Below are positions 16,714-25,546 of a DNA stretch of 64,000 nt, piece after piece (positions within the stretch are counted from its first letter, which is position 1; the number at the start of each line of letters is the position of its first letter). The position numbers and the translations under genes are program-made. The notes under the pieces are model-generated. The model had not been told where the DNA came from, made no database searches, and worked only from the letters and a program-made list of their open reading frames with translations. This DNA comes from JAXMDS01 sp043777815. GTDB lineage: Bacteria; Pseudomonadota; Alphaproteobacteria; Rickettsiales; Rickettsiaceae. The stretch is taken from the NCBI GenBank assembly GCA_043777815.1, contig JAYWHH010000001.1, positions 1-64,000 of the forward strand, written 5' to 3'.

Positions 16714-19044
16714 ATGAAAGCTTTGTCACCTGAACATAGTCTTAATAATTTGGTACCAAAGTTTATTCATTTTAGCGATTCAATTCTGCTAGGCTATTGT
16801 GGCAAAATAATAAGCATTATTAGAATAAATCAAATTTATCAAACAAATTTTATTCCAGATATAGAGGAAGCCGGAGATAGAATTCAAGAAACTCTTAGTA
16901 AAATTTACGATGAAGACATAGGATTTTACCTAAAAAATGTCAAATCAGAGATTGATATTTACTCACCTCTATTACATCACACAAGATACAATTACTTAAA
17001 CCCTATAACAAAATTTATTTCAGATGCTTATTATCAAAAAATTGGTCAATTAAACTATGAACATCAGGTATATTTGATAGTGACCTGTAAAACTAACAAT
17101 ATATACGATAATTTCTCATTAAACCAAAATAAGCTTTATGAACATAAATGTGCCCGTCTTAGAAAGAGCATAGATAAACTGAGTACGACATGTAATATCA
17201 TACTAGAAAGCTTAAACAAATATCATCCTTATTTGTTAAAGAGACGAGATTCAAACTCAGAATTAATAGATTTTTATTACTCATTACTGGACATGCCCAC
17301 AATTTCTTTTAAAGAATTTGATGTACAGGGTTATTTATCTGGCGGAACATATTCATCTTGCGAGAATATATTAAAGATTACTCATAATACTGAAATACGA
17401 TATATTGGATTTATTTCGATTAAAGAAATGAATAATATTGATAAGGGCTCTTTGGCTCGATTAATGAGTCAAGATATTAAGTTTGATATGACAGAGATCA
17501 TAATACCGTCCCAAGATACAAAGTTAAAAAATCGAATATATGATATACAAAAAACTGCTACTGGTACCATAAAAGATCATTTTACACGTCACTTTGAAGT
17601 TCAAAACTTTTATAAATCATCTATTATTTTAACTATAATAAGTAGTGAAATTAGTCAAATAAAACAACATTTAGAACATTTATCTAAAGTTTTATCTGAA
17701 TTAGGTATAAGCCATGTAAGAGATGCAATCTTAAATGAATACAATCTATATTGGCATTTTCCTCTTAATTTATATAACTTAAAATATCAACAATTTATTA
17801 AACCACAAGTAAATATTGGAGATAGTCTCTGTCTAAACTCTATTAGAGGCGAAGCAAGCAGTCAAGATATTAGCTACATTTGTATTTTTAAGGAAAAAAA
17901 TCAAACTAATTTTTATTTTAATCATTTAGGGCCTAAAGTTACCAATACAATAACTCAAAATTCATCAATTTTGAGATTTATTGCCTCTTCCACTACTAGA
18001 AGCATAGAAGATGAGATCAGATTATCAAACTTTTATATTTGTACAACATCAATTAATGTGGTTTTTTGCAATATAATAGGGTTTAAAAAGTTAGATTTAA
18101 TTAATCCTTTTTTATATTTAAATGAAAATAATTTCAATTTTTTTGAAACTTTTTTGAGCAATTTAATATCTTTTGGAGATCTGATGTTAAATTTTGATAA
18201 AACAGTATATGATGTAGCTATAAATAATTTAAATTATATTACTGGAGCTGATCAAGCGTATCAAAATATAGTTCATGATGAAAAAAAATCTCAAACACAA
18301 CCAAATCTCAAAACTTCGATAGTGCAATTTTTAGAATATATTTTATTATTTAAAAATAGAACTATAATGAAAAATAGTCAATTTCCTAACTTAGAATCAA
18401 TTTACAAAATTTATATAAAACTTGATACTCATGATGTAAGAATCGCAGATATATTGAAGTTTATATATGAAAAATATAACTTTACCAATGAAGGATTTGA
18501 AGATGCAGAACAAAAATCAGTATATGATTTTTATCTTGATGCAAGAGACTTGACTCAGATTTCATTTAAACAAAAATTTTATCCCAAAGGAGACGAAAGA
18601 AAAGTTGTTCAATTTAATTTACATCAAGAATTTCATAATCTATTCGCTAAAAATTATTTGAAATTATATGTAGAATTGATAAAAAATATTTTTTATAACT
18701 CTAAGACCACAGCTTTTTTAGAGAATATAGAAACGATAATGCACCAAGCAGATATATGTGATCTAATTAAGTTATTTAATCAACATAATATAAATACTAT
18801 ACTCTTGAGTAACGAAAGTTTACCGATGCAATTTGATCATACTTTTGAAACTTCAAAACTTGATTCTGATTGCATAATGTACAGATCTCTAAAACGTACT
18901 TTAGAGCTAGAATTAAGGCCAATTGCTCATTTGAATGATGTATTGAATTTTGAAATTGAAGATGCTGCAGAGATTGCGGAAAAAAAATTATCTGGATATG
19001 AAGCTATTAAGTACTTAATGAGATCTAACAAACAAATAATCTAA
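16714..19044 (+). CDS. Degenerate VirB4-family type IV secretion protein (second VirB4-type)
   Basis: VirB4 is the large ATPase that powers type IV secretion. This 776-residue protein follows the N-terminal CagE/VirB4 layout (SLNNLVPKFIHFSDSILLGYCGKIISIIRI, the two-domain region to about residue 400), but where the nucleotide-binding P-loop is expected there is no GxxGxGKT. Instead the sequence runs through RFIASSTTRSIEDEIRL. No DEAW-like Walker B is visible either. Rickettsiales carry a second VirB4 (RvhB4-II) with degraded ATPase motifs, and I assign this gene to that type. Its role may be structural. The terminal 55 bp are duplicated directly after the stop. Confidence 0.75.
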   Translation: MKALSPEHSLNNLVPKFIHFSDSILLGYCGKIISIIRINQIYQTNFIPDIEEAGDRIQETLSKIYDEDIGFYLKNVKSEIDIYSPLLHHTRYNYLNPITKFISDAYYQKIGQLNYEHQVYLIVTCKTNNIYDNFSLNQNKLYEHKCARLRKSIDKLSTTCNIILESLNKYHPYLLKRRDSNSELIDFYYSLLDMPTISFKEFDVQGYLSGGTYSSCENILKITHNTEIRYIGFISIKEMNNIDKGSLARLMSQDIKFDMTEIIIPSQDTKLKNRIYDIQKTATGTIKDHFTRHFEVQNFYKSSIILTIISSEISQIKQHLEHLSKVLSELGISHVRDAILNEYNLYWHFPLNLYNLKYQQFIKPQVNIGDSLCLNSIRGEASSQDISYICIFKEKNQTNFYFNHLGPKVTNTITQNSSILRFIASSTTRSIEDEIRLSNFYICTTSINVVFCNIIGFKKLDLINPFLYLNENNFNFFETFLSNLISFGDLMLNFDKTVYDVAINNLNYITGADQAYQNIVHDEKKSQTQPNLKTSIVQFLEYILLFKNRTIMKNSQFPNLESIYKIYIKLDTHDVRIADILKFIYEKYNFTNEGFEDAEQKSVYDFYLDARDLTQISFKQKFYPKGDERKVVQFNLHQEFHNLFAKNYLKLYVELIKNIFYNSKTTAFLENIETIMHQADICDLIKLFNQHNINTILLSNESLPMQFDHTFETSKLDSDCIMYRSLKRTLELELRPIAHLNDVLNFEIEDAAEIAEKKLSGYEAIKYLMRSNKQII

Positions 19045-19125
19045 TTATGAAAATACTTCAATGAACATCTCTATGAGATCTCACAAACAAATAATCAATT
19101 ATGCAAATACTTCAATGAACATCTA
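19016..19125. repeat. 55-bp tandem duplication of the virB4-like gene tail
   Basis: About 19016-19070 (last codons, stop and spacer) is repeated at about 19071-19125, with shared core AGATCT(A/C)ACAAACAAATAA and ACTTCAATGAACATCT. Only the first copy is part of the gene. Confidence 0.85.
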
Positions 19126-19150
19126 TAATCTAAAATTGTAGATTATTTTT
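19125..19150 (+). terminator. Terminator candidate after the virB4-like gene
   Basis: ATAATCTA (19125-19132) pairs perfectly with TAGATTAT (19139-19146) across a 6-base loop, and T's continue to 19150. It follows the duplicated gene tail and ends the forward transcript. Confidence 0.6.
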
Positions 19151-19322
19151 GAAATAATAATGATTTAAGCATTGCACTAATCATCATTTATAAAATTGTT
19201 GAATTGATTGTGAGATTTTGAGCGCATTATTCAATTTTAATTTAAAAAATCTCAATTGTAGGTTGTTTATTTCGAAGTAAAGACCGCTTATTTAAAGACC
19301 GCTTATTTCGATAATAAAAAAA

Positions 19323-19404
19323 CCTTATAATATTAGCAACTCTACTTAAGAATGTTAATTATTCCTTATAATATTAGCAACTCTACTTAAGAATGTTAAT
19401 TATT
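19323..19404. repeat. 41-bp perfect tandem duplication of the hisS tail
   Basis: Bases 19364-19404, which include the last seven codons and stop of hisS (minus strand), are repeated exactly at 19323-19363. The rest of the 338-bp spacer between the virB4-like gene and hisS holds a second short tandem (15-bp period, AAAGACCGCTTATTT, 19279-19308) and no gene. Confidence 0.9.
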
Positions 19405-20642
19405 CCTTCTATATTAAGTTGATATATTTCTTTGGTTTTCATATTTCTGAGAGAAAAAATTTGTGATTTTATTTCATTTTGACCAATAACTATTACGTAA
19501 TGCATTCCTAGTTTGTCCGCCATTTCTAATTTCTTTTTTAAAAAAGCTTCATAAGACATTATTTCCGCAGTCAAATCTTCTATAGCGCCTCTAAGCAAAT
19601 TTGCAATAATCAGAGCTTCAGTATTTTCTTCTTTAGAAAAAGGAATGAGGCAAATTTTTATGTTCCCTTCTTTAGCGTATTCAGTCATAAGTAAACTTAA
19701 GCGCTCAATACCAGCTGCAAAACCAGTAGCAAACAGATTTTTTCCATTTATGAGCTTGCCGCCCATATTGGTGTATAAGTTATCATACCTACCTCCACCT
19801 AAAATAGCTGACTGTGCTCCAATTTCATCTGTTACAAATTCAAAAATAGGTCCAGTATAATAGTTTAATCCTCTAACTAAATGATTATCTACAACATAAT
19901 TTATTTCTAGTGCTTTAAGATACCCCTTTAATTCCTTAAACTTTGCTTTATCATCATCTAATAAAACGGAATCTATTCCAGGCGCATTAATACATATTGC
20001 TTTATCATTTGGATCTTTAGAATCTAAAATACGTAGAATATTATATTCTAATCTCTTCTGACTTATTTCTGAAAGCATAGATTTATGCTGACTAAAATAT
20101 TGATACAAAACATTTTCATACTTGAGTTTAGTATTATGATCTCCTAAATAATTGATTTTTATTTGATAATTGAAAATTTTAAGTTGATTAAGGATAGTTA
20201 TAGCTAAAAATATAAGTTCAGCATCATACAACATGGACTCCGACCCAAATATCTCAAAATTGATTTGGGAAAATTGTCTTTGTCTTCCGGCCTGAGGTCT
20301 TTCGTATCTAAATAAAGGCCCTGAAGAAAATATTTTGTGCGGAATTTTTAATAATTCATTTTGATCTAAATTCATCATATATCGCATAACGCATGCTGTG
20401 AATTCAGGTCTAAGAGCGATCCATTCTTGCCCTTTATCCTGAAATAAGTAAATTTCTTTATCCATAATGTCGGTTTCTGAATCCAAAGCTTTAGTGAATA
20501 AATTGGCTTTTTCCATTATTGGCGTTTGTAATTCTTGAAAATTATGTTTTTCACATATTTTTTCTGCAGTTTGTATAATAAATTTGTGTTTAGACAAATT
20601 TGACCCAAACAAATCCTTGGTTCCGCGAACTAAATCTACCAT
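19383..20642 (-). CDS. hisS: Histidyl-tRNA synthetase
   Basis: This class II synthetase charges tRNA-His. The class II motifs are visible in the 419-residue protein: motif 2 FRYERPQAGRQRQFSQINFE, the histidine-A motif LVRGLNYYTGPIFEF, GGGRYDNL, and motif 3 ATGFAAGIERL. The C-terminal anticodon-binding domain is present (about 325-419). The start MVDLVRGTKDLFG matches the family start well. Length is normal. It stands alone with a 299-bp spacer to the S9 gene and is followed by an exact 41-bp copy of its own 3' tail. Confidence 0.95.
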   Translation of the reverse strand: MVDLVRGTKDLFGSNLSKHKFIIQTAEKICEKHNFQELQTPIMEKANLFTKALDSETDIMDKEIYLFQDKGQEWIALRPEFTACVMRYMMNLDQNELLKIPHKIFSSGPLFRYERPQAGRQRQFSQINFEIFGSESMLYDAELIFLAITILNQLKIFNYQIKINYLGDHNTKLKYENVLYQYFSQHKSMLSEISQKRLEYNILRILDSKDPNDKAICINAPGIDSVLLDDDKAKFKELKGYLKALEINYVVDNHLVRGLNYYTGPIFEFVTDEIGAQSAILGGGRYDNLYTNMGGKLINGKNLFATGFAAGIERLSLLMTEYAKEGNIKICLIPFSKEENTEALIIANLLRGAIEDLTAEIMSYEAFLKKKLEMADKLGMHYVIVIGQNEIKSQIFSLRNMKTKEIYQLNIEGIINILK

Positions 20643-20941
20643 TTTATCTGATAAAAAATCATATACTCCTTAGTTTACTATATTTTTGATAGACAAAAAA
20701 TTACATTGATATAGAAATCAGTTGCCACTTTGGTGAAGGCAGCTTGATTTACTATTTATTAAGTCCTAAATAAAATCTATTAAGATAAATAGAAATTGTT
20801 TGATTGGAAAATATAGTAAAATTGCAAAAAACGTAGATGGCAATTTGCTATTTTGTTACATTTTTAATTGCATCAAATTATCTAGTTAATCCACTGTATA
20901 GCATTATATCAAATACTCCTAATCAATTTAACTGTTTTAAA

Positions 20942-22195
20942 TTAACGTTTGACGAATGCTCTACGTTTACGACTTTTAACGTGATCAATTCTCTTAGGTA
21001 AAACCATTCTAGAATCTCTAGTTAGCATTTTATGAGCCTTAAGTGCAGGTTTATGATTTGGATCTTGTTCTAAAATAGCTCTTGCAAGACCCATTTCAAT
21101 TGCCTCAAGCTGTCCAGTTAATCCACCACCTTGTACTTGACATATAACATCAAATTTACCCAAAGTATCAGTAACTAAAAACGGATTCATTATTTGAGAA
21201 TTATATGCAGATCTTGTGAAATATTCCATATAATCTGAATTATTTACTGTAATTTTTGTTTCATCAGACTTAGCTGGATACAATCTTACTTTTGCATTTG
21301 CACTTTTTCTTCTTCCTGTACCATAAAATCCATGTGTCCCTGTATCTCTAACTCTTTTTTCTGCAGCTGGGGCTTTTTCGATAGCAGCTTCTCCACTTCT
21401 TTCGAAGCTTCTTTCTGATCTGTAGCTTTTTTCACCACCTGATCTTCTGTCCGCTCCAAAGGCTCTGTTTCCAGTAGTCCTATCGCCACTTGGTCTTCCA
21501 AAATTTCTGTCGGCACTTGGAGATCTTTCTCCGCCTGATCTATATCCCCCTCTGTCGCCAACTTGAGCCCTGTCTACACTTAGTCTATCACCACCTGTTC
21601 TTCCAAAGTTTCTGTCTCCAGTAGGTCTATCACCGCCTGATCTGTATCCTCCTCTATCACCTCCCTGCGATCTGTCACCAGTAGGTCTATCGCCACTTGG
21701 TCTTCCAAAGTTTCTGTCTCCAGTAGGTCTATCGCCACTTGGTCTATATGCCTCTCTGTCGCCGCCTTGTACCCTGTCGCCAGTAGGTCTATCGCCACTT
21801 GATCTTCCAAAGTTTCTGTCTCCAGCAGGTCTATCGCCACTTGATCTATATGCTCCTCTGTCACCGACTTGTGCCCTGTCACCAGTAGGTCTATCGCCAC
21901 TTGATCTTACAAAGTTTCTGTCTCCAGTAGGTCTATCGCCGCCTGATCTATATCCCCCTCTGTCACCTCCCTGTGCCCTGTCGCCACTTGGTCTTCCAAA
22001 GTTTCTGTCGCTACCTGGGGCTCTGTCACCTTCTTGTCCTGAAGATTTGTAATTTGATTTTTTTTCGAAAGTAGCATTAACGCTCGATGCTGTGGAATCA
22101 GATTTTACACTATCGGATCCTCGAATGCTATTGTTTTCTGATTGTTGAGGTTTGATATCCTCTTGAAGTTTGTTGTTTTCTGAATGTTCTGACAT
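20942..22195 (-). CDS. rpsI: Ribosomal protein S9 with long Arg/Gly/Asp-repeat N-terminal extension
   Basis: Residues about 285-417 are a full S9 domain: YGTGRRKSANAKVRLYPAK, DYMEYFTR, TLGKFDVICQVQGGGLTGQ, ARAILEQDP, LTRDSRMVLPKRIDHV, ending in the basic tail KSRKRRAFVKR that reaches the P-site tRNA. S9 is normally about 130 residues. Here roughly 280 extra residues precede it: a charged start, then four to five copies of a ~34-residue Arg/Gly/Asp repeat (SGDRPTGDRNFGR, then GDRGGYRSGGDRP) that looks like RGG-type disordered RNA-binding sequence. The extension is clearly less AT-rich than surrounding DNA. The usual partner rplM is absent. A paralogue lies 142 bp upstream. This is probably the functional S9. 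Confidence 0.9.
   Translation of the reverse strand: MSEHSENNKLQEDIKPQQSENNSIRGSDSVKSDSTASSVNATFEKKSNYKSSGQEGDRAPGSDRNFGRPSGDRAQGGDRGGYRSGGDRPTGDRNFVRSSGDRPTGDRAQVGDRGAYRSSGDRPAGDRNFGRSSGDRPTGDRVQGGDREAYRPSGDRPTGDRNFGRPSGDRPTGDRSQGGDRGGYRSGGDRPTGDRNFGRTGGDRLSVDRAQVGDRGGYRSGGERSPSADRNFGRPSGDRTTGNRAFGADRRSGGEKSYRSERSFERSGEAAIEKAPAAEKRVRDTGTHGFYGTGRRKSANAKVRLYPAKSDETKITVNNSDYMEYFTRSAYNSQIMNPFLVTDTLGKFDVICQVQGGGLTGQLEAIEMGLARAILEQDPNHKPALKAHKMLTRDSRMVLPKRIDHVKSRKRRAFVKR
21430..22030 (-). repeat. Tandem coding repeats of the S9 extension (about 102 bp per unit)
   Basis: The unit encodes about 34 residues (SGDRPTGDRNFGRSSGDRP, then TGDRAQVGDRGAYR). At least four units are visible with scattered substitutions. 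Boundaries are approximate. The repeats resemble, but are not identical to, the shorter ones in the neighbouring paralogue. Confidence 0.85.
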
Positions 22196-22218
22196 TTGTT
22201 TTAATATTGTGCTAGAAA

Positions 22219-22224
22219 ATTATA
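22219..22224 (-). promoter_or_regulatory. -10-like box TATAAT upstream of rpsI (copy 1)
   Basis: On the minus strand TATAAT lies 24-29 bases before the start codon, inside a ~130-bp leader that is also conserved upstream of the second S9 gene (there at 23498-23503). No clear -35 box was found at normal spacing. Conservation of the leader in both copies supports a shared promoter. Confidence 0.45.
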
Positions 22225-22337
22225 GCATACTTTATAAACAATACCTTGTCGTACTGTCACATATTTTGTCAATATTTTATTAATATCGATTTGCGTGAGT
22301 CATATAAACTATTAAATATAAAGACTTCATACATTAG

Positions 22338-23474
22338 TTATTCTTGCTCAGATTCATGATCCTTAGTTTCAGATTCTTGCTCAGATTCATGATCTTTAAG
22401 TTCAGATTCTTGTTCAGATTCATCATTCTTAAGTTCAGATTCTTGTTCAGATTCATGATCCTTAAGCTCAGGTTTATGATTTGAACCTTGTTCTAAAATG
22501 GCTTTTGCAAGACCAGCTTCAATTGCTTCAAGTTGTCCAGTTAATCCTCCACCTTCTACTTGACATATAGCATCAAATTTACCCAAAGTATCAGTAGATA
22601 AAAGTGCATGCATTGTTTGAGAATTATATGCAAATTTTGTGAAGTATTCCATATAATCTGAATCATTCACTGTAATTTTTGCCTCATCAGACTTAGCTGG
22701 GTACAATCTTACTTTAACAATTACTTCTTTTTTTCTTCCTGTACCATGAAATCCACGTGTATCTGCATCTCTAACCCTTCTTTCGCCAGTTGACGCTCTT
22801 TCGACGGCAGCTTCTCCATTTCTTTCGAAGCTTCTTTCGCCATCTGATCTTCTGTCCCCTCCAAAGCTTCTAGGTCTATCACCACCTGATCTTCTGTCTC
22901 CTCCAAAGCTTCTCGGTCTATCACCACCTGATCTTCTGTCTCCTCCAAAGCTTCTAGGTCTATCACCACCTGATCTTCTATCTCTATCACCATCTGATCT
23001 TCTGTCTCCTACAAAGGCGCTTTCGACACTTGAACTATCATCACTTGGTCTTCTATCAAAATTTCTGTCGTCACTTGGTCTTCTGTCTTCTCCAAAGTTT
23101 CTAGGTCTATCACCTCCAAAGCTTCTAGGTCTATCTCCTCCAAAGCTTCTAGGTCTATCACCACCTGATCTTCTATCTCCTCCAAAACTAGGTCTATCAC
23201 CACTTGGTCTTCTATCAAAGCTTCTTTCGCCACTTGGTCTATCACCACTTGGTCTTCTATCTCCTCCAAAACTAGGTCTATCACCACCTGATCTGTAACT
23301 TCCTCTTTCACCACTTGGGGCTCTATCGCCACTTGATCTTCTATCAAAGCTTCCGCCACTTGATCTTCTATCAAAGCTTCTTTCACCACTTGGCCTATCT
23401 CTACTTGGGGCTCTATCTCTTCTAAAGCTGCTATCTCTAGTTGTAGCGCTATTTTTTTCTGACTGTTCTGACAT
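22338..23474 (-). CDS. S9-like paralogue with Arg/Gly repeat extension and acidic C-terminal repeat
   Basis: This is a tandem copy of the S9 gene. The S9 core (about residues 243-335: HGTGRKKEVIVKVRLYPAK, DYMEYFTKFAYN, TLGKFDAICQVEGGGLTGQ, AKAILEQ) is clear, but the last ~40 residues of S9, including the LTRD motif and the basic SKR-type tail, are missing. They are replaced by three to four repeats of an acidic 11-residue unit (ESEQESELKDH). The N-terminal extension is built from shorter units (GGDRRSGGDRPRSF) than in copy 1. Without its tail it should not serve as a normal S9. It may be a decaying duplicate or a repurposed Arg/Gly-rich protein. The reading frame is intact and its leader keeps the TATAAT box. 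Confidence 0.8.
   Translation of the reverse strand: MSEQSEKNSATTRDSSFRRDRAPSRDRPSGERSFDRRSSGGSFDRRSSGDRAPSGERGSYRSGGDRPSFGGDRRPSGDRPSGERSFDRRPSGDRPSFGGDRRSGGDRPRSFGGDRPRSFGGDRPRNFGEDRRPSDDRNFDRRPSDDSSSVESAFVGDRRSDGDRDRRSGGDRPRSFGGDRRSGGDRPRSFGGDRRSGGDRPRSFGGDRRSDGERSFERNGEAAVERASTGERRVRDADTRGFHGTGRKKEVIVKVRLYPAKSDEAKITVNDSDYMEYFTKFAYNSQTMHALLSTDTLGKFDAICQVEGGGLTGQLEAIEAGLAKAILEQGSNHKPELKDHESEQESELKNDESEQESELKDHESEQESETKDHESEQE
22340..22470 (-). repeat. 33-bp tandem repeats encoding an acidic tail
   Basis: Three to four copies of a 33-bp unit encode ESEQESEL/TKD(H/N)-type peptides at the 3' end of the second S9-like gene. High similarity between units suggests recent expansion in place of the lost S9 tail. 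Confidence 0.85.
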
Positions 23475-23497
23475 TTGTTTTAATATTATGCTAGAAG

Positions 23498-23503
23498 ATT
23501 ATA
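23498..23503 (-). promoter_or_regulatory. -10-like box TATAAT upstream of the S9-like paralogue
   Basis: TATAAT on the minus strand, at the same distance from the start codon as in copy 1, within the duplicated leader (about 23475-23605). This suggests the paralogue is still transcribed. Confidence 0.45.
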
Positions 23504-23796
23504 GCATACTTTATAAACAATAACTTGTCATACTGTCACATAATTTTATTAACTTTGATTTGCATGAGGCATATAAACTATTAAATATAAAAATTTCATA
23601 CATTGCTATGTTTGTTCAATGTCATGTATCATTTGCAAAAAACAAAGAATCTTGTTTAGAAATTTATAAAATTATTATTTGCAAGTTTTATCGCATTATT
23701 ATCATAATTTATCGCATTTTTAACATAACAAATACTATTAAAGTAGCAACACTAACATAAAATGCTTTTCAATAAAGAGAAATTTTTCTTTATGGT

Positions 23797-23826
23797 TTGC
23801 TTTTGGATGTAGTTTTTGTGTATAAT
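23797..23826 (+). promoter_or_regulatory. Sigma-70 promoter of rplL
   Basis: TTGCTT (23797-23802), 18-base spacer, perfect TATAAT (23821-23826), about 30 bases before the rplL start. The lone rplL having its own strong promoter fits its separation from rplJ. Confidence 0.75.
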
Positions 23827-23855
23827 GTAGTTATCGTAATAATAAACATGTTTAT

Positions 23856-24221
23856 ATGAGCGTTAATAATCTAGTAGAACAAATAAGCGTCTTGAGCGTG
23901 ATAGAAATTTTAGAACTCAAAAAAGCTTTAGAGGAAAAATGGGGCGTTACAGCAGTAGTTGCAGCAGCCGCTCCTGCCGCGTCTCAAGACGCTCCAGCAG
24001 CTGAAGAAAAGACCTCATTTAATGTAATGCTAAAATCAGCAGGGTCTACCAAAGTTGCTGTAATAAAAGTTATAAAAGAGTTAACTGGACTTGGTCTTAA
24101 AGAGTCAAAAGATATAGCTGATCAAGCTGATAGCATTGTAAAATCTAATTTAGATAAAGCTACTGCAGAAGATTTTAAATCTAAACTAGAAGCACAAGGA
24201 GCAACTGTTGAACTAAAATAA
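23856..24221 (+). CDS. rplL: Ribosomal protein L7/L12
   Basis: L7/L12 forms the flexible stalk of the large subunit that recruits translation factors. The 121-residue protein has the N-terminal dimerisation domain (NNLVEQISVLSVIEILELKKALEEKW), an Ala/Pro-rich hinge (about 37-55) and the C-terminal factor-binding domain with KVAVIKVIKELTGLGLKESKD. Length and layout are normal. In most bacteria rplL sits between rplJ and rpoBC. Here it is alone, with a strong promoter and unrelated neighbours. Confidence 0.96.
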   Translation: MSVNNLVEQISVLSVIEILELKKALEEKWGVTAVVAAAAPAASQDAPAAEEKTSFNVMLKSAGSTKVAVIKVIKELTGLGLKESKDIADQADSIVKSNLDKATAEDFKSKLEAQGATVELK

Positions 24222-24547
24222 ACTATTTCAATTGTAAAAAATTGCTAATTAAATCTTAAAGTTTTTTTTAAATTAGAGTTATTTGTAGATATATACATAA
24301 GCATAACTTTACAAATAATTTAGTTATTCAATTTGCTAAATATTTATATTTTAAAAAGCTTAAAATATTTGTTTATACAAATATCTATACTTTATGATGT
24401 TTAACTTCTATTTTTAAATAGAGTTATTATTGTTTTAATCATAAAAATTTCCAAAAGTATTAATTGATATAAGTTATCATCGCGCACTTTCGATTAAAAA
24501 ATTTAATCAGATCTTACTGCATTAACAAAATTAGCACTTTCATATAT
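24222..24547. other. Non-coding spacer between convergent rplL and SDR gene
   Basis: AT-rich spacer of 326 bp. A CTAATT/AATTAG inverted repeat around a run of eight T near 24245-24278 may end rplL transcription. Nothing else recognised. Confidence 0.3.
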
Positions 24548-25546
24548 CTATGCTTTTTTAGGTGAATTAACAGTTCCAGCCATAATTCCGCCATCAATAG
24601 TGATAGTGGTACCAGTAATATACTCAGCTTCTTTAGATGCTAAGAAGCAAATTAAATTGGCAACATCAGTAGTTTTACCAATTTTTTTCAACGGTATAGT
24701 ATTTATTAAATCATTCAACTTTTCGTTTCTAGTGGGGTTGTTTTTAGATCCTACTATAGGATCTAACATTTCAGTATCTATTAAAGCTGGAGCAATACAG
24801 ACACAGCGAATATTATAATTTTTACTAGCGCAATATAAAGCAACTGATTTGGAATAATTATCTATTCCAGCTTTGGAAATTCCATAAGCTGCAATGTTAG
24901 GAGATCCTGATAATCCAGATCTGGACCCAACATTAATTATAACGCCACCATTGTTTTTCATAAAACTAATCGCAGTTTTACAGCCCCAAAAGACTGATTT
25001 TAAATTATTTGAAATGACTGTGTCAAAAGTTTCTTCTAACATATATTCTGGATTTTGCTCTCCTAAATCAAATCCATGTATACCGGCATTGTTAACTAAA
25101 ATATTTAATTTATTGGAATAAAAATTTTTAATATGATTCATTATTCTTTTCCAAGAATCTTGATATCTAGCATCTAAATTTAGAAACTCTAAGTTTGAAT
25201 ATTCGCTAGAAAAAATTCTATTAATAGTCTCATTAGATTTATCTTCATCTAAAAATTGATCACTGGTTTTATTTAAAATCTTATTTTCACATGAATTTAG
25301 CGTTTTATCGGTAGATAAAAATTCTTTTTTAACGCACATTTCTATGTCTTTTTCAATTATATGAGTTGAATTTTCGGTCATTAATTCATCAAGTAAACCA
25401 CATTTTAAGAAAGTATTAGATGCTGAAATCGTTCGACTGATGCTCAATACTTTCGCTCCGTGCATTGCAAATAATTGAGCTGTAGACAATCCAATGCCAC
25501 GTGAACCTCCTGTAATTAATACATTCATGCCCTCAAATTTTTTCAT
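24548..25546 (-). CDS. Short-chain dehydrogenase/reductase with large internal insertion
   Basis: This is an NAD(P)-dependent oxidoreductase of the classical SDR family. The cofactor motif TGGSRGIG (residues 12-19), NNAG (152-155), catalytic Ser in GSRSGLSGS (about 207-215) and YGISK (Y221, K225) are all intact. The C-terminal GTTITIDGG motif typical of FabG-like enzymes is present. The substrate is unknown. Between beta-strand 2 and the NLDARY segment (about 42-118) lies an insertion of about 75 Asn/Lys/Glu/Ser-rich residues absent from typical ~250-residue SDRs. It is not next to fatty-acid genes, so it should not be called fabG on this evidence. Confidence 0.88.
   Translation of the reverse strand: MKKFEGMNVLITGGSRGIGLSTAQLFAMHGAKVLSISRTISASNTFLKCGLLDELMTENSTHIIEKDIEMCVKKEFLSTDKTLNSCENKILNKTSDQFLDEDKSNETINRIFSSEYSNLEFLNLDARYQDSWKRIMNHIKNFYSNKLNILVNNAGIHGFDLGEQNPEYMLEETFDTVISNNLKSVFWGCKTAISFMKNNGGVIINVGSRSGLSGSPNIAAYGISKAGIDNYSKSVALYCASKNYNIRCVCIAPALIDTEMLDPIVGSKNNPTRNEKLNDLINTIPLKKIGKTTDVANLICFLASKEAEYITGTTITIDGGIMAGTVNSPKKA

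Noticed and set aside
21286..21900. Open frames rich in Asp, Glu and Val in a second frame of the S9 extension
   Set aside because: They arise because the repeat unit length is a multiple of three, so any frame without a stop in one unit stays open. The S9 frame has the conserved domain.
22721..23389. Similar alternate-frame open frames over the second S9-like gene
   Set aside because: Same repeat-driven artefact, no start signals or domain, and fully covered by the S9-like frame.
23560..23760. 66-codon frame upstream of rplL
   Set aside because: It overlaps the duplicated leader of the S9-like gene and has no coding-type composition.
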